DNA of 64,000 nt, taken from assembly GCA_947561715.1 (NCBI GenBank), contig OX387203.1, positions 11,532,001-11,596,000 of the forward strand, given 5' to 3'. How positions within the stretch are numbered: the stretch's first letter is position 1; every line of letters starts with the position of its first letter. The notes beneath the pieces were generated by a model, which saw nothing but the letters and a program-made list of their open reading frames with translations, ran no database searches and had not been told where the DNA came from. The DNA is from Ascidia mentula. Lineage: Eukaryota; Chordata; Ascidiacea; Phlebobranchia; Ascidiidae. The position numbers and the translations under genes are program-made. This document shows, piece after piece, positions 49,344 to 59,300 of this stretch.

Positions 49344-52300
49344 AAAGCTTGTACTGCAAAAAAATATTTTTTATCGAAAAGTCATATACTGCAAAATGGA
49401 CAAGTGCTGAAATCGCATAGTTACATACGTTGTGCAACCGCAAAAGCAATACTGGAGTATCAGCGTTTTCCACTGTATAATAAAGCTTGTACTGCAAAAA
49501 ATTATTTTTTGTCGAAAAGTCATACACTGCAAAATGGACAAGTGCTGAAATCTCATAGTTACATACGTTGTGCAACCGCAAAAGCAATACTGGAGTATCA
49601 GCGTTTTCCACTGTATAATAAAGCTTGTACTGCAAAAATTATTTTTCTTCGAAAAGTCATACACTGCAAAATGGACAAGTGCTGAAATCTCATAGTTACA
49701 TACGTTGTGCAACCGCAAAAACAATACTGGAGTATCAGCGTTTTCCACTGTATAATAAAGCTTGTACTGCAAAAAAATATTTTTTATCGAAAAGTCATAT
49801 ACTGCAAAATGGACAAGTGCTGAAATCGCATAGTTACATACGTTGTGCAACCGCAAAAGCAATACTGGAGTATCAGCGTTTTCCACTGTATAATAAAGCT
49901 TGTACTGCAAAAAATTATTTTTTGTCGAAAAGTCATACACTGCAAAATGGACAAGTGCTGAAATCTCATAGTTACATACGTTGTGCAACCGCAAAAGCAA
50001 TACTGGAGTATCAGCGTTTTCCACTGTATAATAAAGCTTGTACTGCAAAAAAATATTTTTTATCGAAAAGTCATATACTGCAAAATGGACAAGTGCTGAA
50101 ATCTCATAGTTACATACGTTGTGCAACCGCAAAAGCAATACTGGAGTATCAACGTTTTTCACTGTATAATAAAGCTTGTACTGCAAAAAATTTTTTTTTG
50201 TCGAAAAGTCATACACTGCAAAATGGACAAGTGCTGAAATCTCATAGTTACATACGTTGTGCAACCATAAAAGCAATACTGGAGTATCAGCGTTTTCCAC
50301 TGTATAATAAAGCTTGTACTGCAAAAAAATATTTTTCCTCGAAAAGTCATATACTGCAAAATGGACAAGTGCTGAAATCGCATAATTACATACGTTGTGC
50401 AACCGCAAAGGCAATACTGGAGTATCAGCGTTTTCCACTGTATAATAAAGCTTGTACTGCAAAAAAATATTTTTTATCGAAAGGTCATATACTGCAAAAT
50501 GGACAAGTGCTGAAATCGCATAGTTACATACGTTGTGCAACCGCAAAAGCAATACTGGAGTATCAGCGTTTTCCACTGTATAATAAAGCTTGTACTGCAA
50601 AAAAATATTTTTCATCGAAAAGTCATATACTGCAAAATGGACAAGTGCTGAAATCGCATAGTTACATACGTTGTGCAACCGCAAAAGCAATACTGGAGTA
50701 TCAGCGTTTTCCACTGTATAATAAAGCTTGTACTGCAAAAAATTATTTTTCTTCGAAAAGTCATACACTGCAAAATGGACAAGTGCTGAAATCTCATAGT
50801 TACATACGTTGTGCAACCGCAAAAACAATACTGGAGTATCAGCGTTTTCCACTGTATAATAAAGCTTGTACTGCAAAAAAATATTTTTTGTCGAAAAGTC
50901 ATATACTGCAAAATGGACAAGTGCTGAAATCGCATAGTTACATACGTTGTGCAACCGCAAAAGCAATACTGGAGTATCAGCGTTTTCCACTGTATAATAA
51001 AGCTTGTACTGCAAAAAATTATTTTTTGTCGAAAAGTCATACACTGCAAAATGGACAAGTGCTGAAATCTCAAAGTTACATACGTTGTGCAACCGCAAAA
51101 GCAATACTGGAGTATCAGCGTTTTCCACTGTATAATAAAGCTTGTACTGCAAAAAAATATTTTTTATCGAAAAGTCATATACTGCAAAATGGACAAGTGC
51201 TGAAATCGCATAGTTACATACGTTGTGCAACCGCAAAAGCAATACTGGAGTATCAGCGTTTTCCACTGTATAATAAAGCATGTACTGCGAAAAAAATATT
51301 TTTTATCGAAAGGTCATATACTGCAAAATGGACAAGTGCTGAAATCGCATAGTTACATACGTTGTGCAACCGCAAAAGCAATACTGGAGTATCAGCGTTT
51401 TCCACTGTATAATAAAGCTTGTACTGCAAAAAAATATTTTTCATCGAAAAGTCATATACTGCAAAATGGACAAGTGCTGAAATCGCATAGTTACATACGT
51501 TGTGCAACCGCAAAAGCAATACTGGAGTATCAGCGTTTTCCACTGTATAATAAAGCTTGTACTGCAAAAATTATTTTTCTTCGAAAAGTCATACACTGCA
51601 AAATGGACAAGTGCTGAAATCTTATAGTTACATACGTTGTGCAACCGCAAAAACAATACTGGAGTATCAGCGTTTTCCACTGTATAATAAAGCTTGTACT
51701 GCAAAAAAATATTTTTTATCGAAAAGTCATATACTGCAAAATGGACAAGTGCTGAAATCGCATAGTTACATACGTTGTGCAACCGCAAAAGCAATACTGG
51801 AGTATCAGCGTTTTCCACTGTATAATAAAGCTTGTACTGCAAAAAATTTTTTTTTGTCGAAAAGTCATACACTGCAAAATGGACAAGTGCTGAAATCTCA
51901 TAGTTACATACGTTGTGCAAGCGCAAAAGCAATACTGGAGTATCAGCGTTTTCCACTGTATAATAAAGCTTGTACTGCAAAAATTATTTTTCTTCGAAAA
52001 GTCATACACTGCAAAATGGACAAGTGCTGAAATCTCATAGTTACATACGTTGTGCAACCGCAAAAACAATACTGGAGTATCAGCGTTTTCCACTGTATAA
52101 TAAAGCTTGTACTGCAAAAAAATATTTTTTATCGAAAGGTCATATACTGCAAAATGGACAAGTGCTGAAATCGCATAGTTACATACGTTGTGCAATCGCA
52201 AAAGCAATACTGGAGTATCAGCGTTTTCCACTGTATAATAAAGCTTGTACTGCAAAAAAATATTTTTCATCGAAAAGTCATATACTGCAAAATGGACAAG

Positions 52301-53286
52301 TGCTGAAATCGCATAGTTACATACGTTGTGCAACCGCAAAAGCAATACTGGAGTATCAGCGTTTTCCACTGTATAATAAAGCTTGTACTGCAAAAAAATA
52401 TTTTTTATCGAAAAGTCATATACTGCAAAATGGACAAGTGCTGAAATCGCATAGTTACATACATCGTGCAACCGCAAAAGCAATACTGGAGTATCAGCGT
52501 TTTCCACTGTATAATAAAGCTTGTACTGCAAAAAATTATTTTTTGTCGAAAAGTCATACATTGCAAAATGGACAAGTGCTGAAATCTCATAGTTACATAC
52601 GTTGTGCAACCGCAAAAGCAATACTGGAGTATCAGCGTTTTCCACTGCATAATAAAGCTTGTACAGCAAAAAAATATTTTTTATCGAAAAGTCATATACT
52701 GCAAAATGGACAAGTGCTGAAATCTCATAGTTACATACGTTGTGCAACCGCAAAAGCAATACTGGAGTATCAACGTTTTTCACTGTATAATAAAGCTTGT
52801 ACTGCAAAAAATATTTTTTTGTCGAAAAGTCATATACTGCAAAATGGACAAGTGCTGAAATCGCATAGTTACATACGTTGTGCAACCGCAAAAGCAATAC
52901 TGGAGTATCAGCGTTTTCCACTGTATAATAAAGCTTGTACTGCAAAAAAATATTTTTCATCGAAAAGTCATATACTGCAAAATGGACAAGTGCTGAAATC
53001 GCATAGTTACATACGTTGTGCAACCGCAAAAGCAATACTGGAGTATCAACGTTTTTCACTGTATAATAAAGCTTGTACTGCAAAAAATTTTTTTTTGTCG
53101 AAAAGTCATACACTGCAAAATGGACAAGTGCTGAAATCTCATAGTTACATACGTTGTGCAACCGCAAAAGCAATACTGGAGTATCAGCGTTTTCCACTGT
53201 ATAATAAAGCTTGTACTGCAAAAAAATATTTTTTATCGAAAGGTCATACACTGCAAAATGGACAAGTGCTGAAATCGCATAGTTAC

Positions 53287-53288
53287 AT
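53287..53288. repeat. 2-bp target site duplication AT, copy 3
   Basis: The left flank ends AGTTACAT and the right flank (56331) starts ATACGTTG. The usual monomer is AGTTACATACGTTG, so AT is duplicated. A reading with one extra terminal T/A pair and no duplication also fits here, but AA at copy 2 supports a true 2-bp duplication. Confidence 0.65.
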
Positions 53289-53302
53289 CCCAGTCATAAA
53301 TT
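53289..53302. repeat. Terminal inverted repeat, copy 3 (3' end of the element)
   Basis: CCCAGTCATAAATT is identical to the right terminus of copies 1 and 2 read inward. Confidence 0.85.
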
Positions 53303-53556
53303 TAGGCACGGCCCTTGTCACTTTATGTCAAGATACGCTTGGCGTCAAGCTTGGGCGACGCATGTTCACCGTACTTAAATGTTGGATATATGTTCGGCGT
53401 ATGTTCTACAATTGAACAAATCCAAGCTTGGCCGAGCGAGCGTTCGCCGTGCGTTTACCGAACATAATGATATTGCCTGGCTACTTTCAAAATATGACCT
53501 CATCAAACTCGCTACTTCACCTTCTCGCACGTAACACGACTTAAATTACATAATAT

Positions 53557-53562
53557 TTTATT
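53557..53562 (-). terminator. polyadenylation signal AATAAA, copy 3
   Basis: TTTATT on the + strand reads AATAAA on the coding strand. It lies about 135 bp after the ORF2 stop and in the same position as in copies 1 and 2. Confidence 0.45.
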
Positions 53563-53697
53563 GAAAGTAACAACACATAAATAAAAATGCAGTGGCAAGC
53601 GCAGTGGAAGTACGGTGTAACATGAAGTGCACTGTTCGACGAAACTATGTACTCTATGACGTGGTGGGCTTAATTGAGGATAAATTGCCGTTTCTTG

Positions 53698-54789
53698 TTA
53701 TTCTGTCGTCACTCCGTCAACAACTCCAGGTAAAACTCGTTTCACCGCTGTGGCGATTTCTTGGTGCTTAACTGCCTGCGTCTTCCATCTTTCAATGCGT
53801 CTGCAGAACATAAAACATATGATTTAGTTAAAATTTTGGTAACATACCATCGTGTTAAGAAATTAAATATTCGACATGTCGGAATTAAATATATGAAAGT
53901 TGTGACAACGTCACAATCGGAAGGCTTTACAATGAGGCCCGCAGTGTGGCGTGTCTTGTGAGATTTCTAAAGCAATTTGACTCACCCAACAAAAATGCAA
54001 ACGGAGGATGTGATTTGAATGGGATTTTTGTTTTCCTGCGTCCAACGGCCAAAACAACCCACTCCACGAAAATTGAAGAGCCAGGTGTTTTGTCTTAAAC
54101 AGCTTTACAAAATTCCGGAAGGTGCCACGAAGTTGGTCCATGTCAATCACTTGGGCAAGTTTCATTTTGTCCTTTTGAAAAGTATCAACATATAAAATGA
54201 TTGAAATGTATAACAGATGCCATTTACAGTGTAAAGCATGCAGACAAAAGCCTCAGTGCATTAGGTAAAAAGAAAGCTCACTTTAGGTTTAGTAAGTTCC
54301 ACCTTTCTTGTTTTGTCGATAAGGATGCCAATCTTTTCAGACAGTTCATGCTCCTTCAATTGTGACGTTGTTTTTTGCTGCTTGGGTGGCAATAACCTGT
54401 GGAAGTATTTGCAAACCAAAACAAGCAAATACACAAGCAAAGGTCCCCTGTCAATTAAAAAAGTAGATGAAAAATATGTGCCAGTTTTATGCATAAAAAT
54501 CAACACAAGGGTTATGGACACCTTTTTTGCAAGACGGGAATCATGGGAGAAGAACTGCTTTCAGTGGATTCGCTCATTAGAATGTCCCTTTCCAGATCAG
54601 CAGATCTACATTTTCTTTTCAAACAACGGGCATGTGTGCCTGAAAAGAACAAAATGCATGAAACAAAATTGCACAATTATTTGGCACAAATACACAACTT
54701 ACTCCCTTCACAAAGAATTGTGGAAGGACATGTCTGCCAAGCTGCATCGGCAGAAATTTCATACAAACAAAATTTTCCATTCTAATGTA
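53698..54789 (-). pseudogene. DUF4806-type transposon ORF2 remnant, copy 3
   Basis: On the minus strand the first exon starts after an acceptor at 54789/54790. Its tryptophan-rich region is deleted, going straight to the block corresponding to DAAWQTC. The next exons give a lysine and glutamine rich helix (KQQKTTSQLKEHELSEKIG, about 54300-54380), uninterrupted where copies 1 and 2 have a stop. The DUF4806-like exon (about 54165-53986) is better preserved than in copy 2: MDQLRGTFRNFVKLF, then HLALQFSWSG, the expected small-aromatic-glycine turn of the domain. The last intron is 53985-53811 (GTGAGT...CTGCAG). The final exon stops at TAA 53698-53700, about ten codons before the stop used in copy 2. 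It is probably not functional. Confidence 0.6.
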
Positions 54790-54863
54790 CTGTGGAAGAA
54801 ACAAATATACATGCAGATATATCATGTGGCATAAAGCAAATTAATGACAACGAAATGTCTTTT

Positions 54864-55656
54864 TTATGGCAACAGAACACACTTTTTAATTTGATCATTA
54901 ACTTTCAGCAGAAAATAATCACCATTCAAACCACACACTTTGTAAATTCCGACATGTTTTAAGTTGACAAGGTGTTTGAAAAGACGACAAAAGGCAATAT
55001 TGCTTTGACAGTTTTTTCGAGGGGACAATTATATGGAATTAAGAAACATGTATGGGAAGTTTGGTTTTCATAAAATGCAAATCTTGCAATTTGTTGCATA
55101 GTTTTGTAAGCCAGATTTAAAAAGAACTTTTTTTCAAACAACCCAAGTAATTTTCAAATTGAAAACAGCCAATGTTTTCCAATGAACCATGTTTTTCATA
55201 ATCATTACACAAGTGGATCAAACAATGAACATTGTAACTGACAAATGCTTTTCCATAAATATGTGAAGATTTGCTAACAAAGTCTTTCAGCATTTGGACA
55301 CCTAACGAAAACTCATGTGCGTTAATGTTTGGCGACAACAAAAATCTCATAGCTGAAGAAAAATGCAGAAAATGACAATACGTTTATGGCACAGCACATT
55401 TTTATCTTTTAACAGCACCACTCCCACATACAGCATAAATAGTCTAAATTCTGTTGCTTTCCAGTGAGGCAAATCTGACAAAGGCCTCGATTTTCTGTTG
55501 AATTCAAGCGGTATAAATTCCTTATATTTTGTAAGGTTGTGGTGACGTTAACATGACGACAGTTGAAGAAAGCTTAACTTGCAATTGGCGTGGTCTACCC
55601 CACCACCAGATTAACAAACGACGCATTACACCCAAACACGCAAGATGCGTATTCAC
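54864..55656 (-). pseudogene. CACTA/EnSpm-type transposase, C-terminal remnant, copy 3
   Basis: On the minus strand, blocks in order are: HLACLGVMRRLL (about 55647-55612); IPLEFNRKSRPL followed by HWKATEFRLFMLYVG (about 55510-55420), a hallmark run of animal CACTA/EnSpm transposases; then after a frameshift RFLLSPNIN, VSYNVHCLIHLCNDYEKHG and FQFENYLGCLKK (about 55350-55120); then the C-terminal tail VCGLNGDYFLLKVNDQIKK ending at TAA 54864-54866. At least two frame changes separate these blocks. The segment before HLACLG, including the DGKHH block and all N-terminal catalytic parts, is deleted. With copy 2 it shows the family's full C-terminal block order, which makes the family call stronger than either copy alone. 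Confidence 0.75.
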
Positions 55657-56316
55657 CCTTGATCTAAATTTGAGTCGCAAGTATATCAAACAGAAATACC
55701 TGACATAAAACAACTGCTGTCGTAAACCACCTGTAAATTTAGACAAGGTTTCCCGCCGTCAAGTCATTACAACAAACAACTCATTAATTACGCAGTTAGC
55801 CAAGCCTCCTAGCCTGCCCTGCCTGCTTGTTTTTCATCCAACCATGACGAAGCAGCGCCTCAGCTTCGCTTTGTAATATTCAAAAAAACATTTTAGTTAG
55901 CTCGCAAAATCAACAAATATTATGGTAAAAATCACTGACAATAATTTGCCCTCCAAAACTGCATGTGTCACAACCCCACGGCAGAACTCACCAAGAGAGG
56001 TACAACCAAACTACCTCAAAATGAAATAAAATTAACTTCATGCTTCTATGCCCACCTTATGACAAAACAATATGATATGTGTTACGCAGGTATACAAGGA
56101 AAAACTCCCGCCGCCGAAACTCACCTTCACGCACAGTATTATACTTCAAAATTACTTTGCGCAGGGGGAAATTATGCAAACTTAAGCACGGCGCACCATT
56201 CGTAAACCGAACGTATAAGTTTGGCTGACGTCCGAATAAGTGCTGATTGGCCGTGCCAAGCTTAAACGCACTAAACCGAGCTTAAACCAAGCTAGGCCCA
56301 TACTAAAGGGGTAGAT

Positions 56317-56330
56317 AATTTTTGACTGGG
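56317..56330. repeat. Terminal inverted repeat, copy 3 (5' end of the element)
   Basis: AATTTTTGACTGGG is the reverse complement of the left terminus of copy 2, without mismatch. The target duplication AT follows at 56331-56332. Confidence 0.85.
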
Positions 56331-59300
56331 ATACGTTGTGCAACCGCAAAAGCAATACTGGAGTATCAGCGTTTTCCACTGTATAATAAAGCTTGTACTG
56401 CAAAAAATTATTTTTTGTCGAAAAGTCATACACTGCAAAATGGACAAGTGCTGAAATCTCATAGTTACATACGTTGTGCAACCGCAAAAGCAATACTGGA
56501 GTATCAGCGTTTTCCACTGTATAATAAAGCTTGTACTGCAAAAAATTATTTTTCTTCGAAAAGTCATACACTGCAAAATGGACAAGTGCTGAAATCTCAT
56601 AGTTACATACGTTGTGCAACCGCAAAAGCAATACTGGAGTATCAACGTTTTCACTGTATAATAATGCTTGTACTGCAAAAAAATTTTTTTTGTCGAAAAG
56701 TCATACACTGCAAAATGGACAAGTGCTGAAATCTCATAGTTACATACGTTGTGCAACCACAAAAGCAATACTGGAGTATCAGCGTTTTCCACTGTATAAT
56801 AAAGCTTGTACTGCAAAAAAATATTTTTTATCGAAAGGTCATATACTGCAAAATGGACAAGTGCTGAAATCGCATAGTTACATACGTTGTGCAACCGCAA
56901 AAGCAATACTGGAGTATCAGCGTTTTCCACTGTATAATAAAGCTTGTACTGCAAAAAAATATTTTTCATCGAAAAGTCATATACTGCAAAATGGACAAGT
57001 GCTGAAATCGCATAGTTACATACGTTGTGCAACCGCAAAAGCAATACTGGAGTATCAGCGTTTTCCACTGTATAATAAAGCTTGTACTGCAAAAAAATAT
57101 TTTTTATCGAAAAGTCATATACTGCAAAATGGACAAGTGCTGAAATCGCATAGTTACATACGTTGTGCAACCGCAAAAGCAATACTGGAGTATCAGCGTT
57201 TTCCACTGTATAATAAAGCTTGTACTGCAAAAAATTATTTTTTGTCGAAAAGTCATACACTGCAAAATGGACAAGTGCTGAAATCTCATAGTTACATACG
57301 TTGTGCAACCGCAAAAGCAATACTGGAGTATCAGCGTTTTCCACTGTATAATAAAGCTTGTACTGCAAAAATTATTTTTCTTCGAAAAGTCATACACTGC
57401 AAAATGGACAAGTGCTGAAATCTCATTGTTACATACGTCGTGCAACCGCAAAAACAATACTGGAGTATCAGCGTTTTCCACTGTATAATAAAGCTTGTAC
57501 TGCAAAAAAATATTTTTTATCGAAAAGTCATATACTGCAAAATGGACAAGTGCTGAAATCGCATAGTTACATACGTCGTGCAACCGCAAAAGCAATACTG
57601 GAGTATCAGCGTTTTCCACTGTATAATAAAGCTTGTACTGCAAAAAATTATTTTTTGTCGAAAAGTCATACATTGCAAAATGGACAAGTGCTGAAATCTC
57701 ATAGTTACATACGTTGTGCAACCGCAAAAGCAATACTGGAGTATCAGCGTTTTCCACTGCATAATAAAGCTTGTACAGCAAAAAAATATTTTTTATCGAA
57801 AAGTCATATACTGCAAAATGGACAAGTGCTGAAATCTCATAGTTACATACGTTGTGCAACCGCAAAAGCAATACTGGAGTATCAACGTTTTTCACTGTAT
57901 AATAAAGCTTGTACTGCAAAAAATATTTTTTTGTCGAAAAGTCATACACTGCAAAATGGACATGTGCTGAAATCTCATAGTTACATACGTTGTGCAACCG
58001 CAAAAGCAATACTGGAGTATCAGCGTTTTCCACTGTATAATAAAGCTTGTACTGCAAAAAAATATTTTTTATCGAAAGGTCATATACTGCAAAATGGACA
58101 AGTGCTGAAATCGCATAGTTACATACGTTGTGCAACCGCAAAAGCAATACTGGAGTATCAGCGTTTTCCACTGTATAATAAAGCTTGTACTGCAAAAAAA
58201 TATTTTTCATCGAAAAGTCATATACTGCAAAATGGACAAGTGCTGAAATCGCATAGTTACATACGTTGTGCAACCGCAAAAGCAATACTGGAGTATCAGC
58301 GTTTTCCACTGTATAATAAAGCTTGTACTGCAAAAAATTATTTTTCTTCGAAAAGTCATACACTGCAAAATGGACAAGTGCTGAAATCTCATAGTTACAT
58401 ACGTTGTGCAACCGCAAAAGCAATACTGGAGTATCAGCGTTTTCCACTGTATAATAAAGCTTGTACTGCAAAAAAATATTTTTCCTCGAAAAGTCATATA
58501 CTGCAAAATGGACAAGTGCTGAAATCGCATAATTACATACGTTGTGCAACCGCAAAGGCAATACTGGAGTATCAGCGTTTTCCACTGTATAATAAAGCTT
58601 GTACTGCAAAAAATTATTTTTTGTCGAAAAGTCATACACTGCAAAATGGACAAGTGCTGAAGTCTCATAGTTACATACGTTGTGCAACCGCAAAAGCAAT
58701 ACTGGAGTATCAGCGTTTTCCACTGTATAATAAAGCTTATACTGCAAAAAAATATTTTTTATCGAAAAGTCATATACTGCAAAATGGACAAGTGCTGAAA
58801 TCGCATAGTTACATACGTTGTGCACCCGCAAAAGCAATACTGGAGTATCAGCGTTTTCCACTGTATAATAAAGCTTGTACTGCAAAAAAATATTTTTCAT
58901 CGAAAAGTCATATACTGCAAAATGGACAAGTGCTGAAATCGCATAGTTACATACGTTGTGCAACCGCAAAAGCAATACTGGAGTATCAGCGTTTTCCACT
59001 GTATAATAAAGCTTGTACTGCAAAAAATATTTTTCATCGAAAAATCATATACTGCAAAATGGACAAGTGCTGAAATCGCATAGTTACATACGTTGTGCAA
59101 CCGCAAAAGCAATACTGGAGTATCAGCGTTTTCCACTGTATAATAAAGCTTGTACTGCAAAAAATTATTTTTTGTCGAAAAGTCATACACTGCAAAATGG
59201 ACAAGTGCTGAAATCTCATAGTTACATACGTTGTGCAACCGCAAAAGCAATACTGGAGTATCAGCGTTTTCCACTGTATAATAAAACTTGTACTGCAAAA

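Larger units (their letters stand above)
5597..53288. repeat. Main block of the 138-bp HindIII-type satellite, about 346 monomers
   Basis: Head-to-tail units share, in order: AAAGCTTGTACTGC, an A-run then AT then a T-run, TCGAAAAGTCATA, CTGCAAAATGGACAAGTGC, TGAAATCGCATAGTTACA, TACGTTGTGCAACCGC, AAAAGCAATACTGGAGTATC, AGCGTTTTCCACTGTATAAT. Unit length is 138 bp. Main variants: type A (ATATTTTTTATCG, CATATACTG, TCGCATAG), type B (TTATTTTTTGTCG, CATACACTG, TCTCATAG), a 137-bp type (AAAAATTATTTTTCTTCG), a 139-bp type (CTGCGAAAAAAATATT with AAAGGTCAT), and a 140-bp type (TATAATAAAAAGCTTG). Most pairwise differences are the same few diagnostic sites, which indicates strong homogenisation. Long open frames on both strands follow from the 46-codon length and are broken mainly at 137-, 139- and 140-bp units. 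No unrelated insert is visible inside the block. A centromeric or pericentromeric place is plausible but unproven. Confidence 0.97.
53289..56330 (-). mobile_element. CACTA/EnSpm-like DNA transposon, copy 3, inverted, both ends present, defective
   Basis: The element is 3042 bp long, begins CCCAGTCATAAATT (53289-53302) and ends AATTTTTGACTGGG (56317-56330). It is the same family as copies 1 and 2, in reverse orientation, with only scattered base differences near the ends. It differs by complementary internal deletions: it keeps the transposase block with HWKATEFRLFMLY that copy 2 lost, but lacks the DGKHH block, the tryptophan-rich start of ORF2 and part of the coiled-coil exon that copy 2 keeps. 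Both genes have frameshifts and stops. It is an independent insertion, since it sits at another position in the monomer (around base 83, against base 2 for copy 2). Confidence 0.82.

Noticed and set aside
5597..53288. CRISPR array
   Set aside because: The repeat fills the whole 138-bp period with no unique spacers, in a setting of transposons with introns and polyadenylation signals.
53289..56330. Tc1/mariner or piggyBac element because of short A/T target duplication
   Set aside because: The duplications are AA and AT rather than TA or TTAA, and the coding blocks are of the CACTA/EnSpm type.
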